Below are positions 16,140 to 23,573 of a stretch of DNA of 64,000 nt, in pieces. This DNA is from Streptomyces sp. NRRL B-24484. GTDB lineage: Bacteria; Actinomycetota; Actinomycetes; Streptomycetales; Streptomycetaceae. Both the position numbers and the translations under genes were made by a program. The stretch spans positions 62,001 through 126,000 of the forward strand of contig NZ_JOAI01000010.1 in the NCBI RefSeq assembly GCF_000717715.1, in the 5' to 3' direction. The notes under the pieces are model-generated. The model made no database searches. It saw nothing but the letters and a program-made list of their open reading frames with translations, and was not told the DNA's origin. Each line of letters opens with the position of its first letter. Positions within the stretch are counted from its first letter, which is position 1.

Positions 16140-16831
16140 GCGGTGGTCCTCCTGGGGGAGCGGTGGAGCGGTGGAGCAGGCGAGGGTGGCGCTGCTGGCT
16201 CGGAAGGTACCGTCCGCGAGCGGAACGGAAGCGTCCGGATGTCGGTGTGGGAAATGTGATCCTGCCATCCCGCCCTGCTGTCCGAGGTCGCGGGTATGTC
16301 AGAATCTGGTATCGGGTAACCCCCGACGAACGAAGGCAGACCGCCGGACCCGCTGCTCCCAATCGAGCGACGCGGATCCGGGGTGCGCAGGACCGGAAGT
16401 CGACGACGCCGACTCCGTAGCCGAGGCACCAGCCCCCCTCCGTGTCTGCGTTCACTCCTGCGGGTGCGTGTACCGTCCTTCCGCCGGCAGGTCCGGGTGA
16501 TCGGATTCCATCGGGATCCGGGCGCTGTCAAGGGCCGCCGTGCGGTGAACGGAACACGGCGAGGACGAAAAGGCACAGGTGCGGTGCCTTTGTCCCACCT
16601 AGGCTCGCCGGTGTGTCACCGTCCGTCCCGATGCGGATGTGCCTGGGCACGACCGGACAGCACGCAGAACCCAAAACCCTCATTCGAGGGCGCCGCCCGA
16701 CGGCCGCGCCCCGACCCCGGATTCCGGGTACGCCCCGCGTACCCGGCGTCGCCGTCCCCCGGGACGGCGTCCGCGGTGTCGATCGACCGTCGGTCCGAGC
16801 GTCCTCGCTGATCATTGACGAAGAGGTCAAC
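16140..16831. other. Long intergenic region between divergent binding-protein and malic enzyme genes
   Basis: These 692 bases hold no convincing gene. The malic enzyme frame runs open upstream to 16442, but that part reads like non-coding sequence. The clearest signal is AAAGGCAC (16569-16576) and GTGCCTTT (16584-16591), a perfect 8-base inverted repeat with a 7-base spacer. It is followed by CCTAGGCT near 16606, which could be part of a promoter for the malic enzyme gene. Divergent promoters must lie here. Confidence 0.4.
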
Positions 16832-18028
16832 GTGGCAGCGGAGATCATCCACCCCAACACCCAGGACACCGACGATCCGGTCGACGCCGTCTTCGCGCTC
16901 CACCGCGGCGGCAAGATGGAGGTCCGGGCCACGGTTCCGGTGCGCGACGCGGACGACCTGTCCCTCGCCTACACCCCCGGTGTCGCCCGGGTCTGCACCG
17001 CCATCGCCGAGCAGCCCGAACTGGTCAACGACTACACCTGGAAGTCCAACACCGTCGCCGTGGTCACCGACGGCACCGCCGTGCTGGGCCTCGGCGACAT
17101 CGGCCCCGAGGCGTCGCTGCCCGTGATGGAGGGCAAGGCGATCCTCTTCAAGCAGTTCGGCGGCGTCGACGCCGTCCCGATCGCGCTGGCCTGCACCGGC
17201 GTGGACGAGATCGTCGAGACGGTCGTCCGGCTGGCCCCGTCCTTCGGCGGCGTCAACCTGGAGGACATCTCCGCCCCGCGCTGCTTCGAGATCGAGCGCC
17301 GGCTGCAGGACGCCCTGGACGTCCCGGTCTTCCACGACGACCAGCACGGCACCGCGATCGTCACCACCGCCGCGCTCTGGAACGCCGCCAAGGTGACCGG
17401 CCGCGAGGTCGGCGGCCTGCGCGCCGTCATCTCCGGCGCCGGCGCCGCCGGCATCGCCATCGCCAAGATGCTGCTCGCCGCCGGCATCGGCGACGTCGCC
17501 GTCTGCGACCGCCGCGGCGTGGTCCACCAGGGCCGCGAGGACCTCACCGACGTCAAGGCCGAGATCGCCGCCCTGACCAACCGGACCGGCCTCAAGGGCA
17601 CGCTGGCCGACGCGCTCGCCGGCGCCGACGTCTTCATCGGCGTCTCCGGCGGCACCGTCCCGGAGGACGTCGTCGCCACCATGGCCGAGGGCTGCTTCGT
17701 CTTCGCGATGGCCAACCCGAACCCGGAGATCCACCCCGAGGTCGCGCACAAGTACGCGGCGGTCGTCGCCACCGGTCGCAGCGACTTCCCGAACCAGATC
17801 AACAACGTGCTGGCCTTCCCCGGCATCTTCGCCGGCGCCCTGCAGGTCCGCGCCACCCGGATCACCGAGGGCATGAAGCTCGCCGCCGCCCAGGCGCTCG
17901 CCGCCGTGGTCGCCGACGAGCTGACCCCGCAGAAGGTCATCCCGTCGCCGTTCGACGAGCGGGTCGCGCCGGCGGTGTCCAAGGCCGTCGCCGAGGCCGC
18001 CCGCGCCGAGGGCGTCGCCCGCGCCTGA
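16832..18028 (+). CDS. NAD(P)-dependent malic enzyme
   Basis: A 398-residue enzyme from GTG 16832 behind AAGAGG (16821-16826). The N-terminal catalytic domain has [33 protein letters not shown] and the metal-binding [13 protein letters not shown] Rossmann domain starts near residue 197 ([16 protein letters not shown]), and the C-terminus has [15 protein letters not shown]. It decarboxylates malate to pyruvate with reduction of NAD(P). The length fits the short bacterial form without a phosphotransacetylase domain. The gene is monocistronic: a long divergent region precedes it and a hairpin follows. Confidence 0.93.
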   Translation: MAAEIIHPNTQDTDDPVDAVFALHRGGKMEVRATVPVRDADDLSLAYTPGVARVCTAIAEQPELVNDYTWKSNTVAVVTDGTAVLGLGDIGPEASLPVMEGKAILFKQFGGVDAVPIALACTGVDEIVETVVRLAPSFGGVNLEDISAPRCFEIERRLQDALDVPVFHDDQHGTAIVTTAALWNAAKVTGREVGGLRAVISGAGAAGIAIAKMLLAAGIGDVAVCDRRGVVHQGREDLTDVKAEIAALTNRTGLKGTLADALAGADVFIGVSGGTVPEDVVATMAEGCFVFAMANPNPEIHPEVAHKYAAVVATGRSDFPNQINNVLAFPGIFAGALQVRATRITEGMKLAAAQALAAVVADELTPQKVIPSPFDERVAPAVSKAVAEAARAEGVARA

Positions 18029-18055
18029 CGGCCCGTCGCCCGGGCGTACCACCCA

Positions 18056-18090
18056 GGGGGCGCGCGGAGGCAGTGCCTCCACGCGCCCCC
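18056..18090 (+). terminator. Terminator after the malic enzyme gene
   Basis: A 35-base hairpin with outer arms GGGGGCGCG and CGCGCCCCC, one mismatched pair, and inner arms GGAGGCA and TGCCTCC around a single G. It starts 27 bases after the stop codon. Confidence 0.75.
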
Positions 18091-18166
18091 GGTGCGTTCC
18101 TCCGGTAGCGCAGGTCACACGGTTGCACGGTACCGCCGCCCACCCCGCGCCGATATCGTCCGGACC

Positions 18167-19129
18167 ATGTTCGCTGCCTACGCCGCCCGCATCGATCCGG
18201 ACGACCCGCTGAGCGCACTGGAGTTGGGCGAACTCCCGGAGCCCGAGCCCCGCGAGGGCTGGAGCGTCGTCACCGTCAGGGCCGCCACCCTCAACCACCA
18301 CGACCTCTGGTCGCTGCGCGGGGTCGGCCTGCCCGCCGAGCGCCTGCCGATGATCCTCGGCTGCGACGCCGCGGGCGTCGACGAGCACGGCAACGAGGTC
18401 GTCATCCACTCCGTCGTCGGCCAGAGCGGCCACGGGGTCGGCCCGGCCGAGCCGCGCTCCATCCTCACCGAGCGCTACCAGGGCACCTTCGCGACCAAGG
18501 TCGCCGTACCCACCTGGAACCTGCTGCCCAAGCCCGCCGAGCTCACCTTCGAGCAGGCCGCCTGCCTGCCCACCGCCTGGCTGACGGCCTACCGGATGCT
18601 CTTCACCAACGCCGGCGTCAAGCCCGGTGACACCGTCCTCGTGCAGGGGGCCGGCGGCGGGGTCTCCACCGCGCTGGTCGTCCTCGCCAAGGCCGCCGGC
18701 CTGCGGGTCTGGGTCACCGGACGGGACGAGGCCAAGCGCGCCCGCGCCGTGGAGCTCGGCGCCGACGCCGCCTTCGAGAGCGGCGCCCGGCTGCCCGAGC
18801 GGGTGGACGCCGTGATGGAGACGGTCGGCGCCGCCACCTGGTCGCACTCGGTGAAGTCGCTGCGCCCGGGCGGCACGATCGTGATCTCGGGTGCCACCTC
18901 GGGCCCGAACCCGAAGGCCGCCGAGCTGAACCGGATCTTCTTCCTGGAGCTCAAGGTGGTCGGCTCCACCATGGGCACCAAGGAGGAGCTGGCCGGCCTG
19001 CTCGCGCTCTGCGCCAACGCCGGGGTGCGGCCGGTCATCGACTCGGTGCTGCCGCTCGCCGAGGCCCGCGAGGGCTTCGCCCGGCTCGCCAAGGGCGACG
19101 TCTTCGGCAAGATCGTGCTGACGCCCTGA
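18167..19129 (+). CDS. Zinc-type alcohol dehydrogenase / quinone oxidoreductase family protein
   Basis: A 320-residue medium-chain dehydrogenase. The GroES-like N-terminal half has VRAATLNHHDLWSLRGVG and ILGCDAAGVDEHGNEV. The Rossmann half has GDTVLVQGAGGGVSTALVVL near residue 155 and VWVTGRDEAKRARAVELGAD. It lacks the Cys cluster of structural zinc, so it is closer to quinone oxidoreductases (YhdH/Qor-like). The likely reaction is NADPH-dependent reduction of a quinone or enone; the substrate is unknown. The start at ATG 18167 matches the family N-terminus. The stop lies inside a tandem repeat of CTGACGCC. Confidence 0.88.
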   Translation: MFAAYAARIDPDDPLSALELGELPEPEPREGWSVVTVRAATLNHHDLWSLRGVGLPAERLPMILGCDAAGVDEHGNEVVIHSVVGQSGHGVGPAEPRSILTERYQGTFATKVAVPTWNLLPKPAELTFEQAACLPTAWLTAYRMLFTNAGVKPGDTVLVQGAGGGVSTALVVLAKAAGLRVWVTGRDEAKRARAVELGADAAFESGARLPERVDAVMETVGAATWSHSVKSLRPGGTIVISGATSGPNPKAAELNRIFFLELKVVGSTMGTKEELAGLLALCANAGVRPVIDSVLPLAEAREGFARLAKGDVFGKIVLTP

Positions 19130-19165
19130 CGCCCTGACGCCCTGACGCCCTGACGCCCTGACGCC
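19118..19165 (+). repeat. Six tandem copies of an 8-base unit across the stop codon
   Basis: CTGACGCC is repeated six times without error from 19118 to 19165. The first unit encodes the last residues of the oxidoreductase, and the TGA stop (19127-19129) falls in the second unit. Because the unit is 8 bases, TGA recurs in every reading frame. Confidence 0.95.
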
Positions 19166-19189
19166 CCGACTCGTTTGCCCCGACACGGC

Positions 19190-19225
19190 GGAGGCCCCGG
19201 CGGACCGCGGTCCGCCGGGGCCTCC
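19190..19225. terminator. Bidirectional terminator between convergent genes
   Basis: A perfect 36-base palindrome made of two 18-base arms (19190-19207, 19208-19225), starting GGAGGCCCCGG. It separates the oxidoreductase gene (plus) from the PadR gene (minus) and can serve both. Confidence 0.8.
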
Positions 19226-19246
19226 GGCACGTGCCGGGCCGACCGG

Positions 19247-20260
19247 TCAGCCGAACATCCGCCGGGCCGCCGCCGTGAGCGTCGCCTGTGCGCGGGTCAG
19301 CTGATCGCCGGTCACCCCGCCGTCGCGGGCGGCGTCCCGGACGTGGTCGCGGAAGCGGTCGAGCAGCCGCTCCAGTTCGCGGGCCGGATCGGCGTCCGGG
19401 TCCGTCCGCGCCCAGCCGGGCAGCTCCTCGGTGGCGTCGCTCTCCGCCGCGTCCTCGTCGAGGTCGATCCGGGTGACCCGGACCTCCTCGGCCGGGGACG
19501 GGTGGCCCCAGCGGGCGGCGTCGGCCAGACCGCCGAGGCTGCGGGTGAGCTCGGCCAGGCCTTCGGCGAGGCCGGTGGACCACTCGCCGCGGGCGGTGTG
19601 CTCGCGGACCTGCTCCTCCACCCGCTTCTTGATCCGCAGCGCCTCCTGCTGGGCGGCGGTGCGGGCGGCCCGGGACTGCTCGCGCAGCCGGCGGGCCTCC
19701 TCCTCGGCGGCCTTCGCCTTGGCCTTGGCGGCGCGCTCCTGCTCCTTGGCGCGCTTGGCCTGCTCCTTGGCCTGGGACTTGAACCGCTCGTACTCCTCCT
19801 TGGCGCGCTGCCAGGCCTCCTTGTCGCCCCAGGGCCCGGACCACGGGTCGCCGCCGCCGGCGCTCTCCGGCCGGGGGGCCTTGCGGGCGGCGCCCCAGAG
19901 CTCCTCGCGGAGGTCCTTGGCGGTGTCCCGGACGTCCTCGCGGATCGCGCCGGCGAGGTGCGCCACCGAGTCCCGGATCTCCACCTCCAGCTCGGCGAGC
20001 TCGTCCTGACGGGCCGCCAGCTCGGCGCGGCCCGCGTCGGTGAGCCGGTAGACCTTGCGGCCACCCTCGGTGCTGTGGGTGACCAGGCCCTCCTTCTCCA
20101 GCTTGGCGAGCCGGGGGTAGACGGTGCCCGCGGAGGGCGCGTACAGGCCCTGGAAGCGCTCCTCCAGCAGGCGGATCACCTCGTAGCCGTGCCGCGGGGA
20201 CTCGTCCAGCAGCTTGAGCAGGTAGAGCCGGAGCCGGCCGTGGCCGAAGACGGGGGACAT
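19247..20260 (-). CDS. PadR-family transcriptional regulator with long coiled-coil extension
   Basis: A 337-residue protein. Residues 8-90 are the PadR winged helix (LRLYLLKLLDESPRHGYEVI, then FQGLYAPSAGTVYPRLAKLE and the following EGLVTHSTEGGRKVYRLTDA). Typical PadR proteins are 110-190 residues long. Here a further 240 residues include an Ala/Lys/Glu-rich coiled coil (residues 170-230, for example ERAAKAKAKAAEEEARRLRE) and an acidic tail. It follows the DUF4097 gene by 3 bases and is cotranscribed with it. The palindromes at 21184-21223 before that gene are the likely operator. Confidence 0.9.
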   Translation of the reverse strand: MSPVFGHGRLRLYLLKLLDESPRHGYEVIRLLEERFQGLYAPSAGTVYPRLAKLEKEGLVTHSTEGGRKVYRLTDAGRAELAARQDELAELEVEIRDSVAHLAGAIREDVRDTAKDLREELWGAARKAPRPESAGGGDPWSGPWGDKEAWQRAKEEYERFKSQAKEQAKRAKEQERAAKAKAKAAEEEARRLREQSRAARTAAQQEALRIKKRVEEQVREHTARGEWSTGLAEGLAELTRSLGGLADAARWGHPSPAEEVRVTRIDLDEDAAESDATEELPGWARTDPDADPARELERLLDRFRDHVRDAARDGGVTGDQLTRAQATLTAAARRMFG

Positions 20261-20263
20261 CGC

Positions 20264-21163
20264 TCAGACCTCCTTGGTCAGGTCGGGGCCGCCCGGGCCG
20301 GCGGTGAGCTCCTTGGCGGGCGGTGCGTCCTCGTCCTCCGGCCGGTGCAGCACGGTGATCGCGCCGGAGACCGTGGTCACCTGGAGGCGGCCGGTGCCGC
20401 TGCCGAGCTGGCCGGAGAGCCGCTTGGCGCCCCAGCTGCCGGCCACGGTGAGCTCGGCGAAGGTGGAGGTGACGTCGCCGGTGGTGGTGCCCGCCTCGAC
20501 CTTGGCGTCGGCCACCGAGGGCAGCCGGACGCCGACCGGGCCGCTCACCGTGGTGACGGTGATGTCGGTGGGCGTCTGGACGTCCAGGTCGAGGGTGACC
20601 GCGCCGCTGACGGTCTTGGCCTGCACCTTGTCGGCGGTGCCGGCGACCACGGTCAGCTGGCCGGACACCGTCTTGACCCGCAGCTCGCCGGAGACCGACT
20701 GGGCGTCCACGTCACCGGAGACGGTGTTGGCCTGGATCCGGCCGGAGAGCCCGACCAGGGTGGCGGCGCCGCTCGCGCCGTGCACCGCGACCGGCCCGGT
20801 GATGCCGGAGACCGTGGTGTCCGCGGAGGCGGAGCCGATCCGGACCTCGGTGCCGGCCGGCACGGCCAGCGAGACGACGGCGCGGCGCTTGCGGCGCAGC
20901 GAGGAGAGGAAGGCCTTCACCGACTGGACGGACTTCACCGTCTCGCTCAGCTCGTTCCAGTCGAAGTCCTTGTAGGCCACGGTGAGCACGCCGTCGGTGA
21001 GGTCGACGTTGAGGGGCTCGCCCTCCAGCTCGGTGACCTCCAGGCGGGCCGGGCCCTCGGCGGCCACCACGTTGACCGCACCGCTCATGATCCGTACGTG
21101 CAGGGCCTCGACGGGCTCGTCGATGGTGATCCTGTCGGGCTGTTCGACCGTCCACTCGCTCAT
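20264..21163 (-). CDS. DUF4097-family beta-strand repeat protein
   Basis: A 299-residue protein from ATG 21163 behind GGGAGGAC. After an N-terminal strand region (WTVEQPDRITIDEPVEALHV) it is a series of repeats with the recurring TVSG motif (ANTVSGDVDAQSVSGELRVK, VKTVSGQLTVV, AKTVSGAVTLD, TTVSGPVGVR, TTVSGAITVL). This predicts a right-handed beta-solenoid, as in DUF4097/DUF4098 proteins. There is no signal peptide or membrane segment, so it is cytoplasmic. The partner PadR gene follows directly. The function is unknown; in Firmicutes relatives, DUF4097 proteins are linked to envelope-stress modules. Confidence 0.88.
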   Translation of the reverse strand: MSEWTVEQPDRITIDEPVEALHVRIMSGAVNVVAAEGPARLEVTELEGEPLNVDLTDGVLTVAYKDFDWNELSETVKSVQSVKAFLSSLRRKRRAVVSLAVPAGTEVRIGSASADTTVSGITGPVAVHGASGAATLVGLSGRIQANTVSGDVDAQSVSGELRVKTVSGQLTVVAGTADKVQAKTVSGAVTLDLDVQTPTDITVTTVSGPVGVRLPSVADAKVEAGTTTGDVTSTFAELTVAGSWGAKRLSGQLGSGTGRLQVTTVSGAITVLHRPEDEDAPPAKELTAGPGGPDLTKEV

Positions 21164-21183
21164 GGTTCCCCGTCCTCCCGTTT

Positions 21184-21223
21184 CGCGATGTATATCGCGT
21201 CGACTGATAGACACGATATATCG
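21184..21223. promoter_or_regulatory. PadR-type operator before the DUF4097-padR operon
   Basis: CGCGAT-GTAT-ATCGCG (21184-21199) and the perfect palindrome CGATATATCG (21214-21223) lie 30 bases apart start to start. They are 21-60 bases upstream of the DUF4097 start in a conspicuously AT-rich island. The paired ATATCGCG elements fit the binding of a dimeric PadR protein that represses its own operon. Confidence 0.65.
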
Positions 21224-21278
21224 CGAGGTGTCGAAGTCAACCCTGACCCGACCCGGACACCGGGACCCCGAGACGCCT

Positions 21279-21312
21279 GAGGGCCCGGAAGGCGGATGCC
21301 TTCCGGGCCCTC
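21279..21312 (-). terminator. Terminator after the DUF6104 gene
   Basis: GAGGGCCCGGAAGGC (21279-21293) pairs perfectly with GCCTTCCGGGCCCTC (21298-21312) around GGAT. It lies 39 bases past the stop of the minus-strand gene at 21351. Confidence 0.75.
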
Positions 21313-21350
21313 GTCGTGCGGGCGATCGCAGCGGTTCGCGGTGCTGCGGA

Positions 21351-21530
21351 TCAGTCCTCGTCCTCGTCGTCGAGCCGGGCCAGCCAGGTGGCCAGCCGCT
21401 CGACCGGGATCTCGAAGTCCGGGTTGAGGTCGACGAACTCCCGCAGCCGCTCGGCCAGCCACTCGAAGGTGACCTCCTCGTCGCCGCGACGGCTCTCCAG
21501 CTCCTCGATGCCTCGGTCGGTGAAGTACAC
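21351..21530 (-). CDS. DUF6104 family protein
   Basis: A 59-residue protein from GTG 21530 with GGAG upstream. The protein reads MYFTDRGIEELESRRGDEEV, then TFEWLAERLREFVDLNPDFE, and ends in an acidic LDDEDED tail. This matches the small, highly conserved streptomycete DUF6104 protein as I remember it. It is helical, acidic and soluble. It lies between a kinase gene (52 bases upstream, same strand) and a terminator, so it could be read from the kinase transcript. The function is unknown. Confidence 0.85.
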   Translation of the reverse strand: MYFTDRGIEELESRRGDEEVTFEWLAERLREFVDLNPDFEIPVERLATWLARLDDEDED

Positions 21531-21582
21531 GCTGTGCTCCGGTCCGGTGGGGTGTGACCCGGTCAGGATAGTGCGCCGCCGA

Positions 21583-23418
21583 TCAGCCGTTGCGACGGAA
21601 GTAGCTGATCGAGACCTTCGCCCGGGCGTTGCTGGTGCTGCCCTGCTCGACGGTCTTCACCACGACGATGCCGCCGTTCTCCCGGTTGCGCAGGCAGAAC
21701 AGCCCGCCGACCGGCAGCGCGTCGTACTTCACGTCGGCGACCGGCTGCTGCTCGACGCCCGCCGCGCACTCGGCCGGGGTGAGGTGGTTCTCGGTGGTCA
21801 GGAAGGCGTCCGAGCCGCTCGACCAGTTGTAGTGGCCGTAACCCGGCTCCAGCGCCCAGGCCGGGCTGGTCGAGCCGGACACCACCTTGCCGGTCGTCAG
21901 GTCGAAGACGTAGGTGAGGTCCGGGCTGGAGAGCACCTGGTCGGTGTAGACCGCGGTGTACCCGCCGGCCGGCTTCCCGGTGGACCCGCCCTTGCCGCCC
22001 TGCGCGGTGCTCTGCCCGGAGCCCGGCGAGGCCTGGTCCTGCGAACCGCCGGCCGTCGCCTGCCCGGCCGTGCGGGCACCGCCCGCCTGCCCCGTCGGCG
22101 TGCCGCCGCCCCGACCGCCGTCGCCGCCGCTGCCGGAGGTCAGGGCCACGCCGACGGCCGTGCCCACCACCGCCGTGGCCGCGGCCACGACCAGCAGGGT
22201 CTTCCAGGAGACCCCCCGGCGGACGGGCCCGTCCGGACCGGGCCGGCCCGGCTGCGGGCCGGGCGCCACCGGCACGGCCGGGGCGCCGGCCGGCTGCGGT
22301 GGACCGAACGCCCCCGAGGGCGGCGGCACCGCACCGTCCGGCGCGGTCGGGTACTGCGGCATCGGCCGGTGCGCCTGCGGCACCGGGTACTGCGCCGCCG
22401 GGGGCTGCGGGGCGGCGGCCGGCGGGGCGCCGATCGACGGCGCGGTGGCCGGAACGGTCGGCATCGGCGGCGCGGCGGGCGGCACCGGCAGCGGCGTCGG
22501 CGGGGTGCGCGGCAGGTCGGAACGGCGGGTGATCTCGGTGTTCACCCGGTCGGGCAGCCAGTCGTCGGCGAACCGCAGCTGGCCGCCGACCGCCGGGTGG
22601 CTGCGGGCCGCCTCGATGACCTCGGCCGGCGTGGGCCGCTGCGCCGGGTCCTTCGCCAGGCATCGCGCCAGCAGCTCGCGCAGGCCGGCCGGGACGGCCG
22701 ACAGGTCGGGCTCCTCGTGCACCACCCGGTAGAGCACCGCGGTGTCCGGGCCCTCGCCGAACGGCGGCGCGCCGCCCGCCGCGTACGCCGCCAGCGCGCC
22801 GAGCGCGAAGACGTCGGTGGCGGCGGTGACCGGTCCGCCCTGCGCCTGCTCGGGCGACATGAACGCGGGGGAGCCGATCCGGTACCCCGTCCCGGTGAGC
22901 GCGGTGGCGTCCGCGGCCCGGGCGATGCCGAAGTCGATCACCCGCGGGCCGTCCGAGGCGACCAGCACGTTGGCCGGCTTGAGGTCCCGGTGCACCACCT
23001 GGACGCTGTGGATCGCCTGCAGCGCCTCGGCGATGCCGCCGACCAGCAGCAGCACGGTGCGCGGCGGCAGTGCGCCGTGCTCGCGGATCACCTGCTGCAG
23101 CGAGGGGCCGGGCACGTAGGCGGTGACCAGCCAGGGCGCACCGGCGTCCGGGCCGGCGTCGATCACCTGGGCGGTGTAGAGGCCGTGGATGCGCTGGGCG
23201 TTGGCGACCTCCTGGGCGAAGCGCCGCCGGAACTCCCCGTCCTCGGCGAACTCCGCGCGCACCACCTTCAGCGCGACCGGCCGGCCTCCCGGGGTGTACG
23301 AGAGGTACACCCGGCCCATGCCGCCGGCGCCGAGCCGGGCGAAGACCCGGTAGCCGCCGACCTCCCTCGGGTCCTCGGGCTGCAGCGGCTGGAACACGGA
23401 CGGCAGATCGTTGGACAT
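21583..23418 (-). CDS. Membrane-anchored Ser/Thr protein kinase
   Basis: A 611-residue Hanks-type kinase from ATG 23418 behind GGGGGAG. Residues 22-280 carry the catalytic domain: ARLGAGGMGRVYLSYTPGGR, ALKVVRAEF with the ATP-binding Lys, VVHRDLKPANVLV, and IDFGIARAAD. A Pro-rich juxtamembrane region (about 300-420) follows. One membrane helix (LLVVAAATAVVGTAVGVALT, about residues 423-443) and an extracellular Gly/Ser-rich linker come next. The C-terminal outside domain of about 120 residues (YVFDLTTGKVVSGSTSPAWA) has no PASTA repeats. Its last residues contain single Cys in AECAAG and LFCLRN that may form a disulfide. The ligand and substrates are unknown. Confidence 0.92.
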   Translation of the reverse strand: MSNDLPSVFQPLQPEDPREVGGYRVFARLGAGGMGRVYLSYTPGGRPVALKVVRAEFAEDGEFRRRFAQEVANAQRIHGLYTAQVIDAGPDAGAPWLVTAYVPGPSLQQVIREHGALPPRTVLLLVGGIAEALQAIHSVQVVHRDLKPANVLVASDGPRVIDFGIARAADATALTGTGYRIGSPAFMSPEQAQGGPVTAATDVFALGALAAYAAGGAPPFGEGPDTAVLYRVVHEEPDLSAVPAGLRELLARCLAKDPAQRPTPAEVIEAARSHPAVGGQLRFADDWLPDRVNTEITRRSDLPRTPPTPLPVPPAAPPMPTVPATAPSIGAPPAAAPQPPAAQYPVPQAHRPMPQYPTAPDGAVPPPSGAFGPPQPAGAPAVPVAPGPQPGRPGPDGPVRRGVSWKTLLVVAAATAVVGTAVGVALTSGSGGDGGRGGGTPTGQAGGARTAGQATAGGSQDQASPGSGQSTAQGGKGGSTGKPAGGYTAVYTDQVLSSPDLTYVFDLTTGKVVSGSTSPAWALEPGYGHYNWSSGSDAFLTTENHLTPAECAAGVEQQPVADVKYDALPVGGLFCLRNRENGGIVVVKTVEQGSTSNARAKVSISYFRRNG

Positions 23419-23514
23419 GCGGCTCCCCCGACGGTGCGGTACGACGCGCCCTACCGTAGCGACCTGACGGCCCGGCACGTGAGCCGGGGCGCGGGCCCGT
23501 CCGGGGAAACGCCG

Positions 23515-23549
23515 GGGCCCGGCCCCGCCTGGACGGCGGGACCGGGCCC
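23515..23549 (-). terminator. Terminator after the kgd gene
   Basis: GGGCCCGGCCCCGCC (23515-23529) and GGCGGGACCGGGCCC (23535-23549) form a 15-base stem with one mismatch and a 5-base loop, 25 bases past the stop of the 2-oxoglutarate enzyme gene. Confidence 0.65.
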
Positions 23550-23573
23550 GGTGACGGTGTCAGCGACAGCGCG

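Noticed and set aside
16616..19186. 856-codon minus-strand open frame
   Set aside because: It is antisense to the malic enzyme and oxidoreductase genes, which have clear motifs. The repeated GVRASGRQ stretch in it only reflects the CTGACGCC repeat.
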